Program-made: the position numbers and the translations under genes
In this document: positions 1-12,200 of the stretch, piece by piece
Layout: each line of letters starts with the position of its first letter
Position numbering within the stretch: position 1 is the stretch's first letter
Source: Cytidiella melzeri
Taxonomy: Eukaryota; Basidiomycota; Agaricomycetes; Polyporales; Irpicaceae
Assembly: GCA_022592445.1 (NCBI GenBank)
Contig: JABYQR010000023.1
Span: forward strand, 178,778-242,777
Reading direction: 5' to 3'
DNA length: 64,000 nucleotides
Notes under the pieces: generated by a model
The model's database searches: none
What the model saw: only the letters and a program-made list of their open reading frames with translations
Told to the model about the DNA's origin: nothing

Positions 1-1596
1 TAGTCTGAGTAGGGACAGTCATATGAGGAGGAGAAGTGGAAGAGGAGGAGGAAGATGGTGCAGGGTGAGGAGCGACGTGCGAAGAAGTGGAAGGAGACAG
101 CGATGACTGATGGCTGATGACTTTGTTGCTGCGTGGGACTTCTGGACGAAGTGATTCCTCGTTGAGCGTGTCATTGGCAGCTGCATCATCAGGGGCAGAT
201 TCTGAGTGAGACAGGTTCCCGTCCGCCTCATCGTCACCCTCGTCGTAGAAGTTGTCATCACAGAAGCCGCTGTCCACAGGGTGTTGTACAGTTGGTGTCG
301 GGAAAGAGTCTGGCATGTGCGCGCGAGTTGATGTGACATTACTAGGAGCAAAGTCGTCGGTGGTGAAGGCATGTGCGTCAAAAGGAGATAGACCAGTCTT
401 CTTCCATGATGCCAGAATGACTGCTGGTGACATGCATTTGTCACGCACTGCAAGGTATTCACTAACAAAGTCTCCTCGGGCAATGTTCTCACCAGTCTCC
501 TCGATGACCTGCTTGCATTGCTCTAACCACTTCTTAGCCAGAAGTCCGAAGCATCCGACATCAAGAGGTTGGAGTTTGTGGGTAGTATGCGGAGGGAGAC
601 GGAAGAGGTGAATGTTATGTGCACGGCCGAGCTCAGCCATCTGACCCGTGCAATGCGAGCCGTGTCCATCAACAACAAGTAGAATCAGCTCCTCTGGATT
701 TCCTGCGCGGGCACGAGCTTGCGGAGTAAATGTCTTCTCGAAACACTGAAGACCTTGAAAGTCATCAGTCCACCCGTTTTCGGTCCTGCCGACTCTATTG
801 ACAATTGCATTGGTGAGTCACTTGGACAATTACAGCAGAGCGATGCTTACGAGATGTTTGGATGATCTGTACGAGGTGCAAACCAATCCATATCAAAGGT
901 GCTTCCACTGAAGACAAAGCCTGGGTCGAGTGCTATTCCATCTGCAGAGACGCACTCAATAATCGTCACCAGCTCAAGGTCGGCGCTGCGTTTCTTGTAC
1001 CGTGCACAATCTGCACGTGAGAAGAAGTACTTGATCCCGCTAGACTTCCTGCCACCACCCATCTGTGCACCCTTCTCGTCCATGTTATAGATGTTCCGAG
1101 CTTTAAACGGCCCTTCGCTACGCAGAACAGCCAGGAAGTCCTCGAAATGCCTGTCGACAGCGGTCGAGTTGAAGCATCGTGCGCGCTTTGTGTCCAATGG
1201 TGCCGATTTGGCACAAACAAGGGTAGGGTGCTTTTTGCGAAATCTGGCAACCCACTTCAAGCTCGGTAACTTTCCTGACAACTTTTCAACCTTCACCCGC
1301 ACTCCCTGTTGGCTGACAGGTGTTCCTTGGGCTGCCCAGAAACACAGCCATGTTACGAAGACGGCTTCCTGCGGCAACGACAATAACCGCTTCTTCTTTT
1401 GAGCGACTCTGGCCGGACAGTTGAGGAATTTATAGCGACGACGGAATGTTTGATAGTCGACATCAAATCGAGTGGCAGCTGCGAACATGGTGACATTCTT
1501 CTGTCGCCGCAAGTATCGACAGCCCTCCTCAATACGGGCCTCCTGTCCCACCTTTTGACGAACTTTATCGACACGCAATGCCTTCGCCTTTGGCAT
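1..1596 (-). mobile_element. pogo/Fot1-like DDE transposase, partial (3' end outside window)
   Basis: Two exons are visible: 1596-850 and 794 to the left edge, joined over an intron of about 55 bp (GTAAGC donor, CAATAG acceptor) that keeps the frame. The N-terminal part has a helix-turn-helix/CENP-B-like DNA-binding region. The catalytic core shows the three expected acidic sites: NMDEKG, then VDGHGSH, then LQPLDVGCFG with the typical PHTTHKLQPLD context. This is the layout of pogo-superfamily (DDE_1) transposases that cut and paste DNA. The reading frame continues as a Ser/Pro/acid-rich tail to base 1 without a stop, so the gene is truncated only by the window edge. The start is the first in-frame ATG. 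I see no frameshift in the visible part. I could not define the terminal inverted repeat to the right. Confidence 0.85.
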
Positions 1597-2223
1597 TGTC
1601 GCGTCAATACGTTCAGGTAGGAGCTGGAGGCCGCGTATGAAGGGACGTGTCTTCCGTGGACAAAGTCACAACACCGCAATATTGTATTATATATATTGTA
1701 ATTTTCACGCATCCACCGCAGTGCCACTTGGTACATTAAAAGTGGTCATTTGGAGACTTTGAATCCATGGCCACTGCGCAGACATCATGAAGTCTGCATC
1801 AATCGGACTTTGAATCAGTGTCACTCTGCTCGCTCTGCTGGTCACGCAGATTCACAACTTTGTCTCTCTAGCTCGATTGAGTGCACCAACTATAAATCAA
1901 GGCTTACAAGTGTATACAATACTATCAGAAAGGTTACCACCAAGCTTTTTGAGCAGACCACTGGCCGACATCTCTGGGATCTGAGAGATATGATGTAGCA
2001 ATGAGAACAAAAAAAACACCGGTAACACTCGGTAGCCCGCATCCCCCCTTTGAATATTTAGAAAAGTAGACAGCTATGTCTGTGATGAGTGTTCACGTGT
2101 AATTCTACTCTTCCCGGTACGAAAACAATAATGCGGAAGCGGCAGGAATGTGATTATCAAATGTTGTCCAGTTTGCAAAAGATGTCCCATCACAGTACAT
2201 GAAAATGAAGCGAAAAAAATAAA
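1597..2223. other. Flank of the transposase, no gene seen
   Basis: Probably holds the 5' flank and right terminus of the pogo-like element. A short word, gactttgaatc, occurs twice (around 1757 and 1808), but no terminal inverted repeat with a TA duplication could be fixed. Confidence 0.4.
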
Positions 2224-2305
2224 CTCCCTGGCGGGGAGTCGAACCCCGCTTTCGCGCGAACCCCGACATGACAGGCGCGTGTACTAACCGATATACTACC
2301 AGGGA
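2224..2305 (-). tRNA. tRNA-Asp (GTC) with a 10-nt intron
   Basis: On the minus strand the 7-bp acceptor stem TCCCTGG/CCAGGGA pairs perfectly. A D-arm, a CGCGC/GCGCG anticodon stem and a CGGGG/CCCCG T-arm with TTCGACT loop follow. The anticodon GTC lies at 2272-2270. The anticodon stem closes only if TGTCGGGGTT (2268-2259) is removed directly after position 37, the canonical place for nuclear tRNA introns. A four-base variable loop and discriminator G agree with tRNA-Asp. Confidence 0.93.
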
Positions 2306-3733
2306 TTGATAACTTGCCAAACATGATGTTTTAGGTATGTTATGTTTAGCCCGGTATATTCCAGTGTCAGACGTTTTTGTACTACTTTGTACAAAGCAAA
2401 GTTGCAATGGCTGGCTTAAGTTGATCTCTGGCAGCCATGCTATTCATGGAATATAATCAATGAGCTACGGACGATCACTGCGACGTGAGCCGGACTAGCA
2501 TATGGTCTCTGGATAAAACCCGAAAAACTAATGCAGAGGGGCGGGTATTTGCCCAGCTAGCGCTACATAATGTAGCTCTCACGGTCAACCTGAGAAAGAC
2601 TTGTCTGCAATAGCGGGCATCAACTGCATCGACGCTTGCGCCGTAAACTGTGAGCGAAGAACTCCCCAACGTCGCCCGCCGAAGATCACGCACAACGTGT
2701 ACAGATTTATGAGGGATCTTACGCATCTAGTGCGCCGGAATCATTGGACAGGGACGGCTAACAAGCACGATGTCGAAGACGGGAGACGGCGGTATGCATT
2801 GACGTTTGGCATCAAAGCAATAATTTGTCTCGCTTCCGAGTCATGCCACCCCTCCGTCCTCGCCTCGATGCACAAAACTTGTAACATTGCAGGGCCCCGA
2901 CAAACGCATGGTATGGTCCATTGGCACTCGTACGCCACAGTCCGCTTTGTCCTGACCGTTGCATGTTGCTTTCTTTATGCAGGTGGAGACTGAAGTTGGA
3001 CGTCGCTACCACACCCGACCGTGACGTCGGTCGGCATCGTGCAATGTGCCCTGAGCAATTTCGCCAAAAGGTTCCAGCATACTTTCAAATGCAAACGGCA
3101 TCTCACGCCTCTCGTTCTAGGATATGAAAGGATGTGTTTCTCACCACGCTATGTCCGCGTCGATGCAAGACTTGTTGATGGACATGGAGAAGAGCATGGT
3201 ATTCCAGGGATAGCTACGTGCGACTCGAGGATCTTCCAAACTGCTGGGGCCGGCCGTCTCTCGCGTAAGTCTTCTCTGTGTGATCGCGTTCATGTCCGCA
3301 GTTTGAAACGTCTTCACTGTCAGTCGACAGCAGCTGCGCGTCAAGCATCCCGACGACAGAGCCGCTAATCCGTCGCTGTGTTTTTTGACTCTCTCTCTCT
3401 CTCTTTCTCTCTTGCTGGAAGTGCCTCGCTTCTCTACGAAGTCGGTGCAGTCATGGCGACCTCCGTCGCTCGTCAACGTCGAAGAAAAGAATTCGAAGCC
3501 AGGGAAGGCACTATTCTAGAAAAGGCAAAAGTCCGTCCCAATGCGGAAGGTGACGTGAACCCAGCTCGCAACTTTGAAGCCTCGGCGTGCGTGTCAAATG
3601 TCACAACTTCTATCCCCTTCCGGAGGGAAACATATATAATCTGCAATCTGCCGCGTCCCATATCCCCTCCCCAGTCGACCTCTTCCTCCCGCCTCCGCCA
3701 TCTCCCCTCGTCCAGACGCAAAAGTTTGACAAG
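2306..3733. other. Intergenic, no convincing gene
   Basis: Open frames here are short and match nothing I recognise on either strand. A CT-rich microsatellite lies near 3388-3412. The last about 100 bp are the promoter of the next gene. Confidence 0.5.
3633..3640 (+). promoter_or_regulatory. TATA box of the PriA-like gene
   Basis: TATATAAT stands 94 bp before the ATG at 3734, followed by a C/T-rich leader typical of highly expressed basidiomycete secreted-protein genes. Confidence 0.6.
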
Positions 3734-4981
3734 ATGCGTGTCTCCACCGCTCTCATGACTCTTTTGGCCGCCACCAACGTCGCCTTCGGTCGCACCGTCG
3801 TCGCTCGCAGTACCAAGACACTCCCTCTTCGCTCTGACAGCGAACTCTCCCGTCGTGCGTCCGAACTGATCACTGCTCGCCAGTTCCACTACCTTCAAAC
3901 CCGTGCTCCTTTGCTCGACGTCTGCGCCAGCATCAACACCGACACTATCCTCGGCAACAGCGAAATCTTGGGCATTCCACTCAAAGATCTCCTCGGCCTC
4001 GACCTCTGCCTGTGTCTTTCTGCGTTCCCACTCAAGCTCGGCCTGAGCCTGCAGCTCGACGCTCTCATCAACAAGTACGGTGCCCCTCTTATCAACGCCG
4101 TTTTGGAACTCTTGGTAGGCCTATGTGCGCCGTCCGTCTCCCTAAACCCCCGCTGATGACTGGTCATTAGATCGACCTGTCTTCCAACAAGCAGTCTTGC
4201 TCGTACCCAGAGTTCTCGACTCCTATATGCTCATCGACTGATCCTTGCGGCTTCACGTGTAATGCTCCCTACACTAAAGTCGGCGACCAGTGCGCGTGCG
4301 AGGCTCCGTACACGCTGTGCAACGGTCAATGTATCTCTGCTCCCGGTGGCGTGAGTCTCTTCTTATTAGGACGAACGATAACATTAAGCTTTGCGTTTGA
4401 CAGGTCTGCAGCTCTGCTTCAGTGCAACGACGTGCTCACCGGGATAACATGTACCAGAATGCCCGTTCAGAGTGCAGGGCCCACGAAGAGGTACGCCATT
4501 CCATTCTTGTGAAAGCAGAGGATCTAACGTTCTCTGTGACCAGGTTTGTGGGGTTTACGATGGCTCAGCGTATGACTATGACTGCGTGGATACCAAGAAA
4601 AACATGGAAAGCTGTAAGTGTACCTCTCTTCCAGCCATTGTTCCTCATGAGTAATATTCATATGCAGGCGGTGGTTGCGTGATTCCCAACCCCTTCCTCT
4701 CGTCTTCGTCCTCGTCACCCGTCGGAGTCGACTGCGGAAGCATTGCGCATGTCGATTCCGTATCATGCGTTTCCGGTCGTTGCGTCGTCGAGTCGTGCCA
4801 GAGTGGCTGGGAGGCTGACGAAGCTCGACTGACCTGCAAAAAGTCCGGGTCCGAAGCTTTCGAGTCGTCTTCGTCCACGAGCATGTTCAACGTCTTGGCC
4901 GATCTGTTGAACGTCAAGCGCGACGAGCACAAGCCCGCTGTCAAGGCGGGGGATGATTTCGTCGTAGGTGCGTTCTGGTGA
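3734..4981 (+). CDS. PriA-like cysteine-rich secreted protein
   Basis: Five exons (3734-4114, 4171-4350, 4404-4490, 4544-4613, 4668-4981) with GT-AG introns of about 53-56 bp give 343 residues in one frame. The N-terminus has a cleavable signal peptide (MRVSTALMTLLAATNVAFG). The middle and C-terminal parts are rich in paired cysteines. The block YDYDCVDTKKNMESCGGC followed by a VDCGSI...CVSGRCVVESCQSGW region matches the conserved end of PriA, a fruiting-associated protein first known from Lentinula. Function is unknown; the family is secreted or cell-wall associated. A TATA box and pyrimidine leader precede the ATG. Family call is confident, role is not. Confidence 0.82.
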
Positions 4982-5592
4982 GCGCAGGAGCATTGTGGTT
5001 CTGTAAAGTTTTGGTGGGGGTTGGCTCGAACTTTTTCTTTGGACTTTCTGGGTTGAACGCTATAGCTACGCTGCATTCGTTTGAACTTTGTCGATTCGTT
5101 TTGAAGTGGTCCTAGTCGTACACGCACTGGGCCGTCCTGTCTTTTCTGTGTGGTTGGAGTTAGCGTTCAACGTCCAGTAGTGGCTTGGAGTATGTAGCGT
5201 AAAACTCTGTTTCGGGTATTTTGTCAAGTAATGAGGTATTATCTTGACTTTGTTCATTTTTCTCCATTATTGAAAGCCAGAAACTTTGGATAGGATCGAC
5301 ATGAGGTGAGCGCAGTTGGTAATGTTCAAGTTCGTGGGTTATGTCCGTGTTTCGACATATCTTGTGTCAAGACAAGGTGATTGGTGAGCGGCCGTATATT
5401 AGATAATGACCTCAGCGTTTATCTGGGCACGATAATGCATCAACAAGTATATAATTGTCGTCACCTATGCGTTTGTACAGAGCAATCTCAAGCAGCTATG
5501 AGATGCTCGACGGAATAATAGATAAACGCGTCGACAACACCGAAGATGAGTCTAAGTATAATACTCCCACCGCCCAGTAGCCCAAAAATACA
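4982..5592. other. Intergenic between convergent genes
   Basis: Holds the 3' ends of the PriA-like gene and of the minus-strand membrane-protein gene. No coding signal or repeat seen. Confidence 0.5.
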
Positions 5593-6701
5593 TCATACAG
5601 CAGCCTCGTTCGCACGCGACAGCACCCTAACCTCTACCCACTCGTCTGATCCACCACCTGCCCCCCTCTTCTTCTTCTTCTTCCTCTCATTGTCCTCCTC
5701 CTCCTCCTCCTTTCTCTCCTCCTCCTCTGACACCTGTCTTCTTCCTCCCCCTCCTCGGGCTTTTCGATGGAAAAGCCACGAGCGGGCGACGCAGATGTAG
5801 CGGACGAGGATGAAGATGACTGTGGCGGCGAGGGCGACGCCGACGATGTAGACTGCGAGTTTGGCGTGTTCAGTGGAGGGGTCGAGGAAGCTGTATGCTG
5901 GAGGGGGGGGGGGGGGGTTAACGATGAGAAACACGACTGGTAAGAAACGAAAGACAGAAAAAAAACGAGAATTTAGGGGTAAAGGGAGAGAGAGAAAGGG
6001 CGTACTGTAGAACCCTTGAGTTGTCTTGGTGATGTACGCCACGCCTAGGTACCCTGCGAGGATGAGAAGGATAAAGGGGAGGTGAATCAAAGGGAGGTTT
6101 ACGCCTTGTGGGTATGCGGGGGAGGAAGGAGTGGCGTTCGTGCAGAGGATCTCGAACGCGGCAGAGACGGTATTGAGCACGTGTTCGCTGATGTTGATCC
6201 AAGCGTCGTATCTTGTGGAAAAGGTGGAGGGGGAGGAGAGCAGGGACCAGAATATGATGGTGACGAGGATGGGGAGGGTGGTGATGGTGGAGTGGAGGAG
6301 GAGGTGGAGGAATTGGAGGGGGCGGGGCCAGTGTTGGAGGGGGTAGGAGGTGTGGTGGCAGAAGGTGAAGAGGAGGGTTTGGACGCCTGTGGCCCAAAAG
6401 TAGGAGATGAGGCCGACGTAGGAGAGGGTGGTGAAGTAGGCGAAGAACCTGTGGGTGGATGAGTGAGGAGGACGCGCTTGGCGAAGGAAAGAGAGACGTA
6501 CGAGTTGTCGGTGTGCAGTATGATACCTTCGTATAGGAGGCGAGCGAGTATGAATATGGTGCCGTATACTGCCAGAGTAAGTCGGACGATGGCTAGGACC
6601 GTGGGTGAGACTACGGGCGATGTGACGAGCGAAAAAGTGGTGTCGAACGGGGCGGGGACGCGCAGGAGGCGGTGTACGCCTGAAGGGTATGTCGCCGCCA
6701 T
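5593..6701 (-). CDS. FAR-17a/AIG1-like multi-pass membrane protein
   Basis: Three exons (6701-6502, 6448-6006, 5897-5593) give 315 residues. The start is the ATG in a strong context (GCCATGGCG); the longer open frames upstream lack an ATG. About six hydrophobic segments are visible, including FFAYFTTLSYVGLISYF and HLPFILLILAGYLGVAYIT. The spliced junction GFYTYSFLDP fits the FAR-17a/AIG1-like family (androgen-induced gene-1/ADTRP relatives, some of which are lipid-ester hydrolases). The C-terminal tail is unusual: a long run of Gly, Glu and Lys after the last membrane segment. The second intron ends in a 15-base C run just before its AG. Substrate unknown. Confidence 0.75.
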
Positions 6702-8355
6702 GGCACTTGCGCGCACTGAAGTAGAAGAGAGAGAGTTGTGCGCGTTGATTGTAGAGAGGGCGGAAAGTGTTATAGGCACTTGCTGAAACTGCTCGTTGGA
6801 TCAAAACGACAACACATTCCCCTGGCGCCATGTGATTTCTGTGTTTCCTCGTCGTTCGGTCTCGTACTCAGTGATCAAGTCGAAACGACTATGTCCGTGC
6901 AACATCCGTGTCTGTCCATCCACAGCCACCCATCAATCATGGTGTATCAAGTATAACGGAGTCTTCACTCGCGAACTGTTGTTTGCTTCGGATGTTGTCG
7001 ATGATTGTTGGCCTACTGGTTGTGGTTTAAGTAGTTCCTTAAGGTGCTGTTCAAGAAGGCATCTGAGGTGAGAGGGCAAAGGCGCAAATCTTCATTTGGA
7101 AAGGCGGCGGCTGGTGGCGTTCCGGCGTCCTCCATGATACGCTGCTCAAAACTCCCACGCTCACGAGGTTGTTGGTTTCGAGAGTTTATTAATCATTCCA
7201 CATCAACCTGTTGATTCAGCCGAATATTTGCACAAACTTTTACTGTATCTGCAATATTAAAGTAGCCACTCATATAGGCTGTGAAGATGTCGAACATGGT
7301 TGGTTGATTGCCTGTTTTTTTTCTTCTCTAGTTCCCGGGCCGAGTGATTGACTCGTCACTCGTAGGTTCGATGATCTGGTTAGAAATGACGTAGGCTTTT
7401 GCTAGAAACATGGGTAAGTACATGACTTGCATCGGTACTTCTTCAGAGTAGCAGAGAGCTTTGCAGAGCGAGTACACCTCGAGGACGCCAACGTTTCCTT
7501 TGCGCGTGGATCAGTCCATGCATGGAGAAGAAGTTGTTCGGACGCAACTCGGTCAACGTAGAACGTGGTGCCGCCATGATCACCTGAGGAGAACTCCAGA
7601 CTGGCCGACTGCCAACGAACAAATCATGCGAGCGAATTCGGTGACAGATGTGAAGGACAGCCCACAACTAGACATGATATATAGTCTCGATGGATAGCCT
7701 TGGACACCGCACCTTTCGGACTCTACAATGAAAACCGCAAGCTCATTGCCCTCGAAAGGAGTGGCCCCAAGCAGGGTCATGGCTGGCAGCGGCGACAACA
7801 AAGCGCCGTCAACGTCCGTCCTTCGGGAACCAATCCGATCCGAGATCCAGGGAGGTATCGATCTACAACCACAACCGGTTGCAGCGGAAATGGAAGGTGA
7901 GCAAGTTCACTCCGGTCGGCACGTCCACGGCATTTCTCTCAGGCGCGACCTTGCTACTGGCAAAGGTGGCGGCTCGACTCTCGTCTGTGGAATATCGCAT
8001 TGTTCCATGCAAGGGGACTGTATGCGGTAGGATGGGGAAGATGGTCCAGGCACACAAGCTCCGCTTCTGTGATGTCGTCGAACTGGGATTCTTGCCTTTT
8101 CAGGACGACACGAAGGCGACATCGAAGTTTCGTCGGTGTCAACGCACTGATCAGATCCCAAGCTGCTCGTCCAAATGGGGAACGTGTGTCGTACTGAGCT
8201 CGTTCGTCAAAGACTCCATTCAGCCGAGCAAACCAGTATAAATACTCGCCTGGCCAGCTCTATCCTGTCTCCTCATCTTCATCGGCATCCTCAGTCTTCC
8301 TCTCAAAAATCTCACTCTCCTTTGTTCACTCGCTCTTCATTCTCAACCAGTCGCC
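6702..8355. other. Intergenic, no convincing gene
   Basis: Only short overlapping open frames with no recognisable domain. The right end is the hydrophobin promoter. Confidence 0.45.
8237..8244 (+). promoter_or_regulatory. TATA box of hydrophobin gene 1
   Basis: TATAAATA, 119 bp before the ATG at 8356, followed by a C/T-rich leader. Confidence 0.65.
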
Positions 8356-9231
8356 ATGCTCTACCGTTCGTTCGTCGCCTTGTCCCTCATTTCCCTCGTG
8401 ACTGCCAGGCCGGCTTTCCACACCGTCAATCCCGACAATGAGGACTGCAACTGCGCTACTACCGTCATCACTACCACCGTCCTCGGAACCCCTACCGTCA
8501 TGACCTCCATCTTGCCGGCCCCTCCTACAAGCATCGTCTCTTCTATCGAGAGCAGTGCCACCTCCGCCGTGGGCAGCGTCGTCTCTTCCATCGAGAGCAG
8601 CGCAACCTCCGTGGTAGGCAGCGTCGTCTCGTCCGTTCTCTCGGTCGCAACTTCGGTTCTTGCCACTCCCCCCGCTACCACCGTCACCCTCACCGAGACC
8701 GTCGGCGGACCACCCGCTCATCCTACTCACAGCCAAAGCCACGCCGCTCCAGGTCAACCTGACCCGACGCAGGGTCAAGGTCATTCCACTCCAGGTGCAC
8801 CTGACCCGACCGAGACCAGCTCTGACTGCGATGGCACCACCGAGTACACGACCGTGACTGTCGAGCCATCCCTACCTACCTCGGTCCCTGTCGCCGCTCC
8901 CACCACCTCGGCTCACGGTGGCGTCGGTACAACCTCCTCTGCTGCGGCTGCATCCAGCCCGTCGGCGGCCGGTGGCAATGGTCAGTGTGCAGCTGGTAGC
9001 AGCCTATTGTGCTGCGGCAACGCAGGGGTAAGTCCTCTTCGTCATCGCTCATCGAAACCTCGGATTGACGCATATCTATAGGGTGCTGCACTCGGTGATG
9101 TCGTGGACGGCATTCTCTGCGGTGTATTGGATCCACTTTTGGGCACTGGCCAGTGTGCCACAGGTACCCCCGTGTGCTGCGATGCTGCCCCTGGTTTGGT
9201 CTCCGTCGGCTGTGTTGTTGTCAGTCTCTGA
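8356..9231 (+). CDS. Hydrophobin with long Ser/Thr-rich stalk
   Basis: Two exons (8356-9027, 9082-9231) give 273 residues. A signal peptide (MLYRSFVALSLISLVTA) is followed by about 185 residues rich in Ser, Thr, Pro and Ala, then a C-terminal hydrophobin domain with all eight cysteines: single C, CC, single C, single C, CC, single C, ending GLVSVGCVVVSL. Hydrophobins self-assemble at air-water interfaces on hyphae and fruiting bodies. Known class I proteins are usually about 100-150 residues, so the stalk is exceptional; it holds two copies of SSIESSATSxVGSVV and two of PGxPDPT. The loop between cysteines 3 and 4 is only 16 residues, shorter than usual for class I. Likely O-glycosylated. Confidence 0.88.
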
Positions 9232-12200
9232 GCGGTAAGTGACTTTCGCATGCCAAATTCCTGAGTGCTAGACCTAATTGCATCGGTGTTGCAGAAACGA
9301 CTGTGGAACATCTTGCGCGAATCAGCTTGCAGCGTTTTTGGACAATCGTATATCAGCTTCGTTTTATTGTCAGACCGTGACCCAGATCATTCCACCTTTT
9401 TATTTTTCCCTTCGTTACAGTAGCACACCCGCTCGCTTTTTGTTATCCCTTTGCGCTAAGTCACGTCCGCGCTCGCTGTAAATGTGTTTGCAACATGGAC
9501 AGTATTTTTGACACGCCATATACATCGACCCATTTTCGTTATAAGTCACCTCTGCGTAGCAGAAAAGTGGGACGGATAATTACCCTTCCTGAGAAATGTG
9601 AACGTATGATGAAGATGTGTGAATACTCTAAAGCTCGTACATGTGACGATTGATGTACGTCTCAACATGGCTTGTCTCATAGAATGTTGCTGGTGTATTA
9701 GCGTGCCCTTTACTTCAGGCACAGGATACCTCAAAGGATCGCCAGGGTTTATGGCCTACAGCCGACATACTCGATGAGTCCTCACCTTCTTATAAGCTCA
9801 ATGAACCGACAAGATGGATGTTCATGCTGTATTCCCTAGGTCCGGATAGCATCGGTGCACAAAGCAATGAAGAGGAGACAAGCATGGGTTGATGTGGTTA
9901 TTAGCTTCGCTGATGACTTTGACAATTAGACTTATCGATAAGAATCCGGATATTATTTACCGTAAGTAGATAATGAATTACTTACATGTCAAATTACAGT
10001 TATGAGCTCCAAGCACAATGATCATGAATCATTGTAAATCATTAAGGGCGGAGGGCGCGATGACAAGGAACGCCACACGAAACACAAAAAAGTGTCGGAG
10101 CGCAAGTCTGGATGCTACGAGATCAGGTTCCTCCCAATGAGGCCGGCCCAGAAAAGCGCTCTCCGCGCTCGAACAGAATTTGGGAACTGTCAAACTTTCT
10201 GCCCGGGCAGCAATATTCGTCCAAAGGCCCTAACGCTGATCCATAAGTTCTTGTGAGAGCGTATAGGGCGAGTGTGCGTTATTGCCACTGCATTGGGGGA
10301 AAGTAATTAAACCAGAGAAGTTGAGAACACACCGTCAACGTAAAACGCAATATTAGTGTGTTGCAATTTGAGGGTTTGGGACGGAGGAACGCGACGTGCC
10401 AGAGAGTGAGTTGACATCGGGAGAAATGTGGATTGCCAGAGCCCCATTTTTTGCGTGATTTGGCACTCATAGAGAGTGACAGTCGATCGATGTACCCGGC
10501 TTCCTGGTATTTGTCGGCTTGGGAAGAGGACGACGGACTCAACATTAGCGCGCGCGCTGTGTGGACGGAGTTTTACCTCCACTGGTTCGAGATCAACGAT
10601 GCCAGCTCCTAGGTCAAGAAGTACACAGACCTTGTACAGCAACGGGTGTCTTTGTGCGGGCATGGCTGGCGAAAGACGTAGGCCCTATGTGTGTGGTCGT
10701 GGGTGGCGCATTGAAGTCAACGCGAGCGTGGTACTAGGCCTGGTACTCGAGTGGATCTAGACGACGATGCCGGCTGAGCGAGTTGACCCGAGTTTGCTCG
10801 ATCCAGTTCTTGCCCCACACCAGAGCAGAGTTGGGGTGAGCAATACTCCCCGCAGTTGCGTAGAGCTGGCGAGGTGAGCATCCCACGAAGAGGATGATCG
10901 AGGTTAGCGAGCACTACGGCGCGACAATCAATCACACCGCAAAACCGCAAATCGAGAGCTCACTCGGAGAAATGCAAAGACGGCCGAATCTTCCCCGCGA
11001 GCGAGACCTGCGAACAAAGCGCGGTACTTCCAACCCTCCTGGGGAACGAGCATCCACGCAGGGGGGAGTAATTAAACCAGGGAACCCTATGTTGGCGGTA
11101 GTATAATGGACACCAACGTCTCGTATTCTCTCGGATTCCTTCGCTGTACCTGGTTTCCTGACATATCTTTCGCACCTCATCATACGGTCTTGATCAGCCG
11201 AAAGGGAAATGCCAACTTCCGGCCTACGAAATGCGGGTGCATGCATGCAAGGCCGCCACGCAGGGAAGTCTGTACTGGAACTTGACACTCGCTTTCACGA
11301 TATGTCAGATATGGCCGGCGTAGACTAACGGTGTCTCACTTCAAGGTTATGTTGTGCAAAGTCCCGCGGATCCACCAAGCAAGGCCATAAGCTTTCTGCG
11401 ACGGAGTCCAAACAGTCTGTCTATGAAACAAGAAGGAGTAAAGGTAAGACTCGGTGGATTATAAGACTCGTCGCGACTTACTGTGACCGTTGAATATCGC
11501 AATAAGCTCGAAATCTGACCGATTTTGGATGCTTGAGGAATGGCTCGAGCCTGGGAACATGTGCGGTGATAGCATCCTCCTTGACAAATAGTCACCGCAC
11601 GTCCCGTGGGTGACCAAGGACGATGCTGTTCAAGAAACATGCTGTAGTCTTGCATCGAAACGGCAATGTCCGCTCATTTTGTGCGGGGCTCAATCGTATC
11701 GGTTTGCGACAATGTGAGAAACAAGCTGGTGGCTGAGTCTAGACTGGTTTTTGGTTTTGAACATGTGCTTGGCTGTCATTGCGCAGAAAAGTATGAGAGC
11801 GAAGTGCGAGGCATCATTATACATGTTTAGTACCTTTCTCTTCGTGTTCTCCCGCGTATGAGGAAGGTTGAACGCATGACGTCTTTCTCTCGCAGCAGTC
11901 AATCGTTAGTACGCCCTCCGAGCCCAACCTGTTTCCCTCAGGCTCGACGGTGTAGCAAGGCAAGTAGAGTTTCAGGAACATCTCTACACGGGCCCTCATG
12001 TACCGCCTTGCCTTTGACTCTGTGAATGGAACACTCACAGTGTACCTGGCTAGAAGCGACATACCGCGTACATACGCCGCACAAACCGGAGCAACGCCTG
12101 TTGGGCCTCAGTCCAAGTCAGGCAGAGCGGTACATGGGAGATGGTGTTGGTGACATGAAGCCTTGAAGACGTCTCATTGGTGTCAGAGGATAACCAATAA

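Noticed and set aside
2601..3368. Overlapping open frames before the PriA-like gene
   Set aside because: No domain, no phased introns, similar-length frames on both strands.
5593..6831. Single 412-codon minus-strand frame as one intronless protein
   Set aside because: It reads through two introns and begins in non-homologous sequence; splicing at 6501/6449 and 6005/5898 restores the FAR-17a/AIG1-like protein.
7320..7395. tRNA-like words (gtaggttcgatgatc)
   Set aside because: No acceptor or anticodon stem can be closed around the T-loop-like motif.
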